This document shows, in pieces, positions 18,588 through 26,201 of a stretch of 64,000 bases of DNA. This DNA is from Lachnospiraceae bacterium (lineage in GTDB: Bacteria > Bacillota > Clostridia > Lachnospirales > Lachnospiraceae). The stretch covers positions 24,052-88,051 of the forward strand of contig JAGAQJ010000049.1 of assembly GCA_017622845.1 (NCBI GenBank). The letters run 5' to 3'. The notes under the pieces were generated by a model. The model made no database searches and had not been told where the DNA came from. It saw only the letters and a list, made by a program, of their open reading frames with translations. Made by a program: the position numbers and the translations under genes. Every line of letters begins with the position of its first letter. Positions within the stretch are counted from its first letter, which is position 1.

Positions 18588-18959
18588 GTGAAAAGTGCAT
18601 TAAGTACGGAGAGGCTGGTAGCCTTGCTGAAATGTCTGATGGCGGCATATCTGATCACAGGGGTGCTGCTTGCCGCGGTGGCAGGACTGCTGTACAAGTT
18701 TTCCCTTGGAGAAAATGCGATTGATATCAGTATCATTGTAATTTACTGTGTATCTTCGCTTCTGGCAGGACTTTTTTTCTCAAAAGGAGCGTCCAGCCGG
18801 AGATTTCTATGGGGAATGGCAGCCGGCGCGGCATATTTTTTAATTATATGTGCGGTATCGGCTGTGACGGAGCCTGGTTTTAATCCAATCAGCAATTCCT
18901 GCATCACTACGCTTTTCATCTGCCTTGGCAGTGGAATGCTGGGCGGGATGCTGGGATAG
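18588..18959 (+). CDS. Small four-helix membrane protein (TIGR04086/YrzE-like)
   Basis: A 123-residue protein with four hydrophobic segments and short loops, matching the length and layout of the TIGR04086 family of Firmicute membrane proteins of unknown function (family assignment is from memory of its pattern). It starts with GTG at 18588 behind GGAGGTAG. In related genomes such genes sit near secDF and the SCIFF locus, as here, where the SCIFF gene lies 1.3 kb downstream. No catalytic motif is seen. Confidence 0.7.
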   Translation: MKSALSTERLVALLKCLMAAYLITGVLLAAVAGLLYKFSLGENAIDISIIVIYCVSSLLAGLFFSKGASSRRFLWGMAAGAAYFLIICAVSAVTEPGFNPISNSCITTLFICLGSGMLGGMLG

Positions 18960-18992
18960 GACCGCAGTAACAATAATTGGATAAAAGATATT

Positions 18993-19021
18993 TTGAAAAA
19001 AACTGTATTTTCTGTCATAAT
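18993..19021 (+). promoter_or_regulatory. Probable sigma-A promoter of the GH25 gene
   Basis: TTGAAA (18993-18998), 17 bases, CATAAT (19016-19021). It would give a leader of about 140 bases before the lysozyme gene, which contains a CTCCTG/CAGGAG stem (19071-19076 with 19096-19101). Confidence 0.5.
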
Positions 19022-19169
19022 ATGTTATACTCAGACTGTGCCGCGGTTATCATAAGCTTTTGACAAAGACCTCCTGAATCAGAAAAATTTTTATGCAGGA
19101 GATGGTTGTTTGACGGCTTTTGAATGTATGGTTAAGCGGTAAAGTATAAAATAGGAGGAGAATAGCAGT

Positions 19170-20201
19170 ATGAAGTACACATTACACAAGAAAACAGCGG
19201 GAATCAAAGCACTTCTGATGACGATGATTATAATTTTATCAATGGCTGTTCCGCAGATTACGGTGCAGGCAGCCCCCAATGAGGTCATTCAGGCAGCGCT
19301 TGGAATTGATGTGTCACGTTATCAGGGACAGATTAATTGGGATCAGGTAGCAGCCTCCGGCGTACAGTTTGCGATGATTAGAGTCGGATACCGCACACAG
19401 GGCACCGGTGTATTGAATGAAGACCCTTATGCGAGGTATAATCTTCAGGAAGCACAAAGAGTAGGAATTAAAGTAGGAGCGTACTTTTTCTCTGCCGCAG
19501 TGAATGAGGCTGAGGCGGTTGAGGAAGCTGTTTTCACGGCAAATCTTATCGATAAGTACAAAATAACTTTTCCTGTAGCATATGACTGCGAAGGTTTTCG
19601 GAGCACATCAAGCAGGCAATATGGCTTAGGCAAGGCTGTGAGAACTGCGCTTGCGGTGAAATTTCTGGATACGATTGCAGCCAGAGGATATACGCCGATG
19701 TTTTATGCCTCCAAAAATGAGATGACAGACAGTGCTGATTGGGATATGAGTGTGCTTAACAAATACAAGGTTTGGGTATCACAATATCCGACGGAGCCTT
19801 TTCCGATTACGCCGGCAAGCACTTATGCAGGAGTGCAGGCTATGTGGCAGTATACCTGTAATGCGGTAATTCCGGGAATTGCAGGAACAGTTGATATGAA
19901 TGTTTCTTATTTTAATTATGACGGCATCGCGGAGCCGAAGGACGCAAGCGGGGCAGTACCGGTAAGTGCACAGGCAGCCGCAAATGTACAGTACAGCGAA
20001 GTGCTTGAGGTGGTTACCGCCACGACGACAGTAAATCTCAGAACAGTGCCGGGCACAGACAGCCCTGACACAATCGTAGTTCCGATAAATGCAGGAGACA
20101 TGGTATACCGGGTAGGAATCGGAAATAACGGCTGGTCCAAGGTCCTTCTGAACAATCAGGTATTGTATGCATACACATCTTATCTGAAAAAAGTAATGTA
20201 G
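19170..20201 (+). CDS. Secreted GH25 lysozyme with C-terminal SH3-like domain
   Basis: Cell-wall muramidase, 343 residues. A signal peptide of about 35 residues ends at VQA/APN. The GH25 domain (about 43-245) has the characteristic GIDVSRYQGQINWDQV opening, GVQFAMIRVGYR, and the acidic catalytic pair region VAYDCEG; AMWQY and DMNVSYFN close the barrel. After a short Ala-rich linker, residues about 285-340 form a bacterial SH3 repeat (TVNLRTVPGTDSPDTIVVPI, GWSKVLLNN) likely to bind the wall. AGGAGGAG precedes the ATG. A probable own promoter lies upstream. Role may be wall remodelling or competition; the sequence does not decide. Confidence 0.93.
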   Translation: MKYTLHKKTAGIKALLMTMIIILSMAVPQITVQAAPNEVIQAALGIDVSRYQGQINWDQVAASGVQFAMIRVGYRTQGTGVLNEDPYARYNLQEAQRVGIKVGAYFFSAAVNEAEAVEEAVFTANLIDKYKITFPVAYDCEGFRSTSSRQYGLGKAVRTALAVKFLDTIAARGYTPMFYASKNEMTDSADWDMSVLNKYKVWVSQYPTEPFPITPASTYAGVQAMWQYTCNAVIPGIAGTVDMNVSYFNYDGIAEPKDASGAVPVSAQAAANVQYSEVLEVVTATTTVNLRTVPGTDSPDTIVVPINAGDMVYRVGIGNNGWSKVLLNNQVLYAYTSYLKKVM

Positions 20202-20247
20202 CTGCAGGCAAAAAAATAAAAAAATACTTTTCGAATGAATAAATATG

Positions 20248-20256
20248 TGATATACT
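20248..20256 (+). promoter_or_regulatory. Extended -10 element of the SCIFF gene
   Basis: TGATATACT is an extended -10 (TG, one base, TATACT) 36 bases ahead of the SCIFF start. The matching -35 region is poor. Confidence 0.4.
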
Positions 20257-20292
20257 ACTCTAAACTATAATAACTTCAAGGAGGCAATTGGT

Positions 20293-20436
20293 ATGAAGCA
20301 CATTAAGACATTGACTACCAGAGACTATAAAGAGTCTGTGAAAAAAGGTGGATGCGGAGAGTGTCAGACATCCTGCCAGTCAGCTTGCAAGACATCATGC
20401 ACAGTTGGAAATCAGAGCTGCGAGAATGTAAAATAA
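20293..20436 (+). CDS. scfA: SCIFF six-cysteine peptide precursor (ranthipeptide)
   Basis: A 47-residue peptide starting MKHIKTLTTRDYKESVKKGG, with six cysteines in the C-terminal half spaced GGC-GEC-TSC-SAC-TSC-QSC. Length, the fixed N-terminal leader and the cysteine pattern identify it as the SCIFF family (six cysteines in forty-five residues), a ribosomal peptide that the adjacent radical SAM enzyme converts by forming thioether bonds from Cys sulfur to a partner residue. AAGGAGG sits eight bases before the ATG. A hairpin downstream separates it from scfB, probably allowing more peptide than enzyme. SCIFF is nearly universal in Clostridia; its biological role is still poorly known. Confidence 0.96.
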   Translation: MKHIKTLTTRDYKESVKKGGCGECQTSCQSACKTSCTVGNQSCENVK

Positions 20437-20508
20437 TTTCTACATAAGCAGATTTGGCATTAATAGATTGCTTAAAGGATTTCACACAATAGAAGAAGTG
20501 TAGGTAAG

Positions 20509-20540
20509 CAGCGATTTTTTTGAGAATCGCTGTTTATTTA
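20509..20540 (+). terminator. Terminator/attenuator between scfA and scfB
   Basis: CAGCGATT (20509-20516) pairs with AATCGCTG (20525-20532) around an eight-base loop and is followed by TTTATTTAT. A second stem, CGGGCAG with CTGCCCG (20547-20553, 20571-20577), follows just before scfB. Confidence 0.7.
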
Positions 20541-20615
20541 TGCACACGGGCAGCAGAGAAGGGCGTTTTCCTGCCCGGCTACATATTTACAATGTTTAGG
20601 AAGGAAAGAGATAAG

Positions 20616-22022
20616 TTGATACACCAGTATAAAAATAATGGTTATAACATTGTGCTGGACGTGAACAGTGGTTCGGTACATGTGGTTGATGATATCGTAT
20701 ATGATGTAATTGCCTGCATGGTGGAAAATAATCTTGAAAATGCGGATAAAGCTGCTGCATTGAAGATTTTGGGAGAGAAATTTGCAGACAAGACAGAGGA
20801 GCTTTCTGAGCTTGTCGATGAGATATATGAGCTTAAGGAAGACGGAATGCTATTTACCGAAGATATTTACGAAAAGAGCATTGGTGCATTCAAAAACCGC
20901 GAGACGGTAGTCAAGGCGCTTTGCTTACATATTGCCCATGACTGTAACCTGAAGTGCAGATATTGTTTTGCAGAAGAAGGCGAATATCATGGCAGGCGTG
21001 CGCTTATGAGCTATGAGGTCGGCAAAAAGGCATTGGATTTTCTTGTGGCAAATTCGGGAAGCCGCGTGAATCTTGAGGTAGATTTCTTCGGCGGAGAGCC
21101 GCTTATGAACTGGCAGGTTGTAAAGGACCTGGTAGCATATGGCAGAAGCCTTGAAAAGCCGCACAACAAAAAGTTCCGTTTTACCCTGACAACGAATGGA
21201 GTTCTTTTAAATGATGACATCATAGAATTTGCCAATAAGGAAATGGCAAATATTGTGCTCAGCGTGGACGGCAGAAAAGAAGTCAATGACAAGATGCGTC
21301 CTCTTGCAGGAGGACAGGGAAGCTATGATATCATAATGCCGAAGTTCAAAAAGGTGGCTGAGAGCAGAAACCAGACAAATTACTATGTAAGGGGAACTTT
21401 TACGCATTTCAATAAGGACTTTGCGGCAGATGTCTGTCATTTAGCGGATATGGGATTTCAGCAGATATCGGTAGAGCCTGTAGTGGCGCCTGAGAATGAG
21501 GATTACGCACTTGTTGAGGCAGATATCCCTGAGCTGCTTGCAGAGTATGATAAGCTTGCGGCTGAGATGATTAAACGACATAAAGAAGGCAGAGGATTTA
21601 ACTTTTTCCACTTTATGATTGATTTAAAGGGTGGTCCCTGTGTATACAAGAGACTTTCAGGCTGCGGTTCCGGTACGGAATATCTGGCTGTGACGCCGTG
21701 GGGAGATTTCTATCCCTGTCATCAGTTTGTAGGGCAGGAGCAATTCCTTATGGGAAATGTGGATACAGGTATTACCAATACTGATATCCGCGAAGAATTT
21801 AAGGCATGCAATGTGTATTCCAAGGAAAAATGCAAGAACTGCTTTGCAAAGTTTTACTGCAGCGGCGGCTGTGCAGCAAATTCTTATAATTTTCATGGAA
21901 ACATTAATGACGCATATGATTTGGGCTGTGAGCTGCAGAGAAAACGTGTAGAATGTGCGATTATGATTAAGGCTGCCTTAGCTGAGGAAGAAGAAAAAGC
22001 ACCGGGGCGGAGCGGACAGTAA
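20616..22022 (+). CDS. scfB: Radical SAM thioether maturase of the SCIFF peptide
   Basis: Radical S-adenosylmethionine enzyme that installs thioether crosslinks in the SCIFF peptide. The N-terminal part resembles a peptide-recognition (RRE-like) region (NGYNIVLDVNSGSVHVVDD). The radical SAM cluster motif is CNLKCRYCFAEEG; FFGGEPLMNW is the following GGE motif. The C-terminal SPASM domain has CGSG, GDFYPCHQF, CKNCFAKFYCSGGC and GCELQRKRVEC, ligands for auxiliary iron-sulfur clusters. I chose the TTG at 20616, giving the family's usual start (IHQYKNNGYN), with AGGAAAG upstream; an in-frame ATG at 20592 is the alternative. It sits between its substrate gene and secDF, the standard SCIFF neighbourhood. 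Confidence 0.95.
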   Translation: MIHQYKNNGYNIVLDVNSGSVHVVDDIVYDVIACMVENNLENADKAAALKILGEKFADKTEELSELVDEIYELKEDGMLFTEDIYEKSIGAFKNRETVVKALCLHIAHDCNLKCRYCFAEEGEYHGRRALMSYEVGKKALDFLVANSGSRVNLEVDFFGGEPLMNWQVVKDLVAYGRSLEKPHNKKFRFTLTTNGVLLNDDIIEFANKEMANIVLSVDGRKEVNDKMRPLAGGQGSYDIIMPKFKKVAESRNQTNYYVRGTFTHFNKDFAADVCHLADMGFQQISVEPVVAPENEDYALVEADIPELLAEYDKLAAEMIKRHKEGRGFNFFHFMIDLKGGPCVYKRLSGCGSGTEYLAVTPWGDFYPCHQFVGQEQFLMGNVDTGITNTDIREEFKACNVYSKEKCKNCFAKFYCSGGCAANSYNFHGNINDAYDLGCELQRKRVECAIMIKAALAEEEEKAPGRSGQ

Positions 22023-22028
22023 CGAAGC

Positions 22029-22061
22029 TTACAGGAATGCCGATGGCTGAACTGTAACAGG
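22029..22061. repeat. Dispersed palindromic repeat, copy between scfB and secDF
   Basis: Imperfect palindrome TTACAG..GCC..GGC..CTGTAA containing GGCTGAACTGTAAC (22046-22059). Related copies lie near 37338 and 40840, with half-copies near 42438, 42766, 58123 and 58190. Confidence 0.6.
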
Positions 22062-22096
22062 AAATAAGCAAAGGAAAGTAAAGGAGTATACAGACA

Positions 22097-24343
22097 ATGA
22101 AAAAGAATAAGAGTATTATTACTTTGATTCTGACTGTGCTGATTATGGCGGCATTGGGGTATGTGGCAATATGGGGAATTGGCACGGAAAAGGCAGGGTC
22201 AGCATCAAAGATTAAGCAGGGGCTTGACCTTGCGGGCGGTGTAAGCATCACATATCAGGTAAAGGGCGATGAAAAGCCTTCTGCCGAGGATATGAGCGAT
22301 ACAATCTACAAGCTTCAAAAGAGAGTCGAGACTTATAGTACGGAAGCACAGGTATATCAGGAGGGTGATGACCGTATCAATATTGAGATTCCCGGAGTAT
22401 CTGATGCGAATACGATTCTTGAAGATTTGGGAAGACCCGGAGCGTTGTATTTCATAGCGCAGACAGATGCGGACGGAAATCAGAATTATTCTTATACAGG
22501 TGCAGGAGCGACAGGGTATTCACTAAATAAGACGATTGAGGAACTGAAAGCTGACGGAAGCATTGTGCTTGAAGGCACAGACGTAAGCGTTGCACAGGGC
22601 GGTTCGGCAAGCGATTCCCTTGGCAACAGCCAGTTCGTTGTAGACCTTACTTTTACGAAGGAGGGGACACAAAAGTTTGGAGAGGCTACTACAAAGGCAT
22701 ATGCAAATAGCGAGTCTATCGGTATTTATTATGATGAGGATTTCATCAGTGTGCCGCGTGTACAGGCTGCATTGACGGATGGCAAGGCGCAGATTACAGG
22801 CATGAGCAGCTTTGAGGAGGCAGAACGGATTGCAAGTCAGATTCGTATCGGCGGATTAAAGCTTGAGCTTGAGGAACTGCGTTCGAATGTGGTAGGCGCC
22901 CAGCTTGGTGAGGAAGCGATTAGTACCAGCTTAAAGGCAGCGTTGATTGGATTGATCATTATTGCTTTGTTCATGATTATTGTATATCGTGTACCGGGCT
23001 TTTCTTCTGTCATTGCATTGATTATTTATACGATTTTGATTGTAATTTGTCTCAATATATTTGAGATTACCCTTACACTTCCGGGTATTGCAGGTATTAT
23101 TCTTTCTATCGGTATGGCAGTTGATGCAAATGTTATTATTTTTGCGCGTATCAGAGAGGAGATTACAGCAGGAAAGACTGTAAGAAGTGCTATTGATACA
23201 GGATTCCAGAAGGCTCTCTCTGCAATTGTAGATGGAAATGTGACAACATTAATTGCAGCGCTTGTGCTTGCCCTGAAGGGGTCCGGTACAGTTAAGGGAT
23301 TCGCATATACGCTTGCACTTGGTATTGTGCTTTCCATGTTTACAGCGCTTGTGGTAACCAGAATGATTCTCAAGTCACTCTTTGCTGTAGGCTTAAAGGA
23401 TGTGAAGTTCTATGGTACGAACAAGGAAAAAAAGACTGTGAACTTCTTAGGCAGGAGAAATATTTTCTTTGCATGCTCTATCGCTGTGATTGTACTTGGA
23501 TTTGTATTTATGGGAATAAACAATGCTTCAACAGGCAGAGCGCTTAATTACAGCCTTGATTTTGTGGGCGGTACGTCTACAAATGTTACCTTTAATGAGG
23601 ACATGGACCTTGCAGAAATTGATGCAGATGTTGTTCCGGTGTTCAGCAGTGTGACCGGTGACGGTGCGGTTCAGGTGCAGAAGGTTGCAGGCTCGAATGA
23701 GGTCATTTTCAAGACCAGAGAGCTGAATGTTGATGAGAGACAGCAATTAGCAGATGAATTGGAAGCGAATTTCGGTGTCAACAAGGAATTGATTACTGCT
23801 GAGACGATCAGCTCTACCATCAGCTCAGAGATGAAAAGCGACGCCGTTGTGGCAGTTATCATTTCTGCAATTTGTATGCTGATTTATATCTGGTTCCGTT
23901 TTAAGGATATTCGATTTGCAGCCAGCTCTGTCGCAGCGCTTTTGCATGATGTGCTTGTTGTACTTACATTCTATGCAGTTGCAAGAGTATCTGTGGGAAG
24001 TACGTTTATTGCATGTATGCTTACGATTGTAGGTTATTCAATCAATGCGACAATCGTTATCTTTGACCGTATCAGAGAGAACCTTGGCACCATGCTTAAG
24101 AAGGATTCCCTGGAGGAGCTGGTTAACAGAAGCATCAGCCAGACGCTTTCAAGAAGTATCTTCACTTCATTAACAACCTTTATCATGGTTGCTGCATTGT
24201 ATGTGCTTGGCGTTACTTCAATCAAAGAGTTTGCATTGCCGCTTATGGTAGGTATCGTATGCGGTACATATTCCTCTGTATGCATCACTGGTGCACTTTG
24301 GTATGTACTTCGTACAAAGCTTGTAAAAAAGGCTGCAAAATAA
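22097..24343 (+). CDS. secDF: Fused protein translocase SecD-SecF
   Basis: A 748-residue fusion of SecD and SecF, the accessory part of the Sec export channel that uses the proton gradient to pull proteins out. The SecD half has one N-terminal helix, an extracytoplasmic P1-type domain (GLDLAGGVSITYQV; VPRVQAALTDGKAQITG) and five helices with GIAGIILSIGMAVDANVIIF. The SecF half starts near residue 450 (RRNIFFACSIAVIV; YSLDFVGGTSTNVTF) and ends with GYSINATIVIFDRIREN. AAGGAG precedes the ATG. Fusion is normal in Bacillus and many Clostridia. Neighbouring SCIFF genes are a conserved linkage whose reason is unknown. Confidence 0.96.
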   Translation: MKKNKSIITLILTVLIMAALGYVAIWGIGTEKAGSASKIKQGLDLAGGVSITYQVKGDEKPSAEDMSDTIYKLQKRVETYSTEAQVYQEGDDRINIEIPGVSDANTILEDLGRPGALYFIAQTDADGNQNYSYTGAGATGYSLNKTIEELKADGSIVLEGTDVSVAQGGSASDSLGNSQFVVDLTFTKEGTQKFGEATTKAYANSESIGIYYDEDFISVPRVQAALTDGKAQITGMSSFEEAERIASQIRIGGLKLELEELRSNVVGAQLGEEAISTSLKAALIGLIIIALFMIIVYRVPGFSSVIALIIYTILIVICLNIFEITLTLPGIAGIILSIGMAVDANVIIFARIREEITAGKTVRSAIDTGFQKALSAIVDGNVTTLIAALVLALKGSGTVKGFAYTLALGIVLSMFTALVVTRMILKSLFAVGLKDVKFYGTNKEKKTVNFLGRRNIFFACSIAVIVLGFVFMGINNASTGRALNYSLDFVGGTSTNVTFNEDMDLAEIDADVVPVFSSVTGDGAVQVQKVAGSNEVIFKTRELNVDERQQLADELEANFGVNKELITAETISSTISSEMKSDAVVAVIISAICMLIYIWFRFKDIRFAASSVAALLHDVLVVLTFYAVARVSVGSTFIACMLTIVGYSINATIVIFDRIRENLGTMLKKDSLEELVNRSISQTLSRSIFTSLTTFIMVAALYVLGVTSIKEFALPLMVGIVCGTYSSVCITGALWYVLRTKLVKKAAK

Positions 24344-24394
24344 GCGTAATCGTTTCGCAAAGGCTGGCTGTAACGAATGAACGGTGCATGTGGC

Positions 24395-24441
24395 ATCCAA
24401 AGGAAAAATGTCAGCAGAACTGACGGGTGTCGGAGCGTGGG
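24395..24441 (+). repeat. 47-bp intergenic repeat, copy 1
   Basis: Matches 28421-28468 at about 83% with one gap; the core GCAGAACTGACGGGTGTC is nearly invariant. It lies between secDF and the TraX-like gene. Confidence 0.65.
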
Positions 24442-24492
24442 GAAGTGAAACTATCATTTCCTTGCCAGATGATATAGATGGAAACAAATTTT

Positions 24493-24518
24493 CAGCCAGT
24501 ACACGATTGTACTGGCTG
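24493..24518. terminator. Perfect inverted repeat before the TraX-like gene
   Basis: CAGCCAGTACA (24493-24503), loop CGAT, TGTACTGGCTG (24508-24518). It has no strong T-run, so it could be a weak terminator for secDF or an operator. Confidence 0.45.
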
Positions 24519-24583
24519 ATTGATATTTGGGAAAACTCCGCAGAATCATTTTTCATTAGTAAGGAGGAGGAAGGAGAGATAAG

Positions 24584-25291
24584 ATGCGTGCATTGCACAG
24601 GAATCAGGGAATATCGGCGGCTGTTCTGAAATGGATTGCGGTGGGAACGATGATCATAGACCATTTTGCAGCGGCAATTTACTGGCAGATGGCAGACCGA
24701 AATGGAGAACTCTATGAGCTTATGAGAAGAATCGGCAGAATTTCCTTTCCGATTTATTGTTTTTTGCTGGTGGAGGGCTTTTTCCATACAAGAAATGTGT
24801 ACTGGTATCTTCGAAACTGCCTTCTGTTTGCTGTGATATCAGAAATTCCTTTCAATATGGCAATATTTGGCAGAGTATGGTATCCTTATGGGCAAAACAT
24901 TTATTTTACGCTTTGTCTGGGCTTATGTGCGCTTATATGTCTTGACAAGCTTCGATACCAATATAAAATAAAATACCTGCTGATGAAGCTATGCATAATC
25001 GGAGCATTCGCATATGCAGGAGAACTGCTTGCGGTGGATTATCACTGGAAGGGTGTATTGTTTATCATTATGTTTTATTATACCAGGGATATGCAGGAGT
25101 GGGCGCGGAACATCATCGGAGTCTGTGCATTTGCTTATGAGATTACGGCGCCGCTTGCGTTTATCCCGCTGCATTTTTATAATGGAAAGCGCGGCAGGCA
25201 GCATAAATATTTTTTTTATGCGGTTTATCCGGTGCATTTATTGATATTTGGACTGATTAGACTGTATATGAATGGGACTTTAACCGGTTAA
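24584..25291 (+). CDS. TraX-like polytopic membrane protein
   Basis: A 235-residue membrane protein with about seven hydrophobic segments. Features of the TraX family (named after the pilin acetylase of plasmid F): LKWIAVGTMIIDHFAA at the start, MRRIGRISFPIYCFLLVEGF, SEIPFNMA, and a final hydrophobic YAVYPVHLLIFGLIRLYM. In Firmicutes these chromosomal genes are not linked to conjugation, and a general acyltransferase role is likely by family. A very purine-rich AAGGAGGAGGAAGGAG tract precedes the ATG. Its stop codon lies inside a TTAACCGGTTAA palindrome. Substrate unknown. Confidence 0.85.
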   Translation: MRALHRNQGISAAVLKWIAVGTMIIDHFAAAIYWQMADRNGELYELMRRIGRISFPIYCFLLVEGFFHTRNVYWYLRNCLLFAVISEIPFNMAIFGRVWYPYGQNIYFTLCLGLCALICLDKLRYQYKIKYLLMKLCIIGAFAYAGELLAVDYHWKGVLFIIMFYYTRDMQEWARNIIGVCAFAYEITAPLAFIPLHFYNGKRGRQHKYFFYAVYPVHLLIFGLIRLYMNGTLTG

Positions 25292-25342
25292 GGGATAACA
25301 GTGTTATTTGTTAACCATGATAGAGCATTTACCGGTTAAATG
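25280..25342. promoter_or_regulatory. Paired ACCGGT palindromes upstream of the thioesterase
   Basis: TTAACCGGTTAA (25280-25291) is a perfect 12-bp palindrome; CATTTACCGGTTAAATG (25326-25342) is a near-perfect one centred 49 bases later. The pair could be an operator for the thioesterase gene at 25391. This is inference from symmetry only. Confidence 0.35.
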
Positions 25343-25390
25343 ATAATCAGGAAAAACAAAGATGATATCTGTTAGAAAGGAAGATAAGAG

Positions 25391-26110
25391 ATGTATACAT
25401 ATGAAATGAACGCAGGCTACAGTGATATGGACGAGTCGCTTCAGATGACGATACCGGCAATTTTGGACTGCTTTCAGGATGCAGCAATCTTTGAGGCGCA
25501 AAACGGCAAGATTACGGTAGAGTATCTGTATGACAGACAGATTGCATGGCTTCTTAGTTCATGGCAGATAGTGATAGAGAGACGCCCAAGGCTTAATGAG
25601 CGAATCAGGATTGCCACAGTACCCTATGAATTCAGAGGATTTCTGGGCTACCGGAATTTTACGCTTACAGGGGAAGACGGCAGGATAATTGTGAAGGGAG
25701 CGTCAATATGGACATTGATAGATACAAATAAGCTGCTGCCGGTAAAGCCGACACAGGAATTAATCAATGGGTATCAAATAGGCGAAAAGCTTGACATGAA
25801 CTACGCGCCGCGCAAGATAGCGCTTCTTGGTGACGGAGCGGAGGCAGAGCGTTTTCAGGTGCGCAAATACCAGATTGATTCCAACCGCCATATGAATAAC
25901 GTGGAATATGTTAAGCTTGCCATGGAAACGCTGCCCAAGGAGGCTTCCATCAAGGAATTGAGGGTAGAATACAAAAAAGCAGCTCATGCAGGTGATGAGA
26001 TAATGGCTCAAGTAGCTGTGATGGACAATAAGCATCAGGTTGTGCTGAAAGCTTCTGACAAAGAAATCTATGCCATTGTTGAATTTACACTGGCAAAAAT
26101 AGTGGATTGA
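25391..26110 (+). CDS. Acyl-ACP thioesterase
   Basis: A 239-residue double hot-dog protein of the bacterial FatA/FatB-type family (Pfam Acyl-ACP_TE), which releases fatty acids from acyl carrier protein in the cytoplasm. Typical features are the N-terminal MNAGYSDMDESLQMTIPAIL, WLLSSWQIVIERRPRLNERI, and FRGFLGYRNFTL in the first hot dog, and in the second QIDSNRHMNNVEYVKLAME, which contains the Asn and His catalytic residues of the family. AGAAAGGAAG precedes the ATG. It is followed by recJ after 91 bases and may be transcribed alone; the flanking palindromes suggest control by a regulator. Confidence 0.9.
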   Translation: MYTYEMNAGYSDMDESLQMTIPAILDCFQDAAIFEAQNGKITVEYLYDRQIAWLLSSWQIVIERRPRLNERIRIATVPYEFRGFLGYRNFTLTGEDGRIIVKGASIWTLIDTNKLLPVKPTQELINGYQIGEKLDMNYAPRKIALLGDGAEAERFQVRKYQIDSNRHMNNVEYVKLAMETLPKEASIKELRVEYKKAAHAGDEIMAQVAVMDNKHQVVLKASDKEIYAIVEFTLAKIVD

Positions 26111-26201
26111 CTATCTTTACACTGACGCTGATTGCCATAAATTACAAGTGGCCAGTACGCAGTATAAACGATTTGCAGAAAGTATGTAATAGGAGGTTTC
26201 C

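Noticed and set aside
24384-24629. 81-codon frame before the TraX-like gene
   Set aside because: It runs through a repeat and a perfect inverted repeat and into the TraX start in another frame; no ribosome-binding site.
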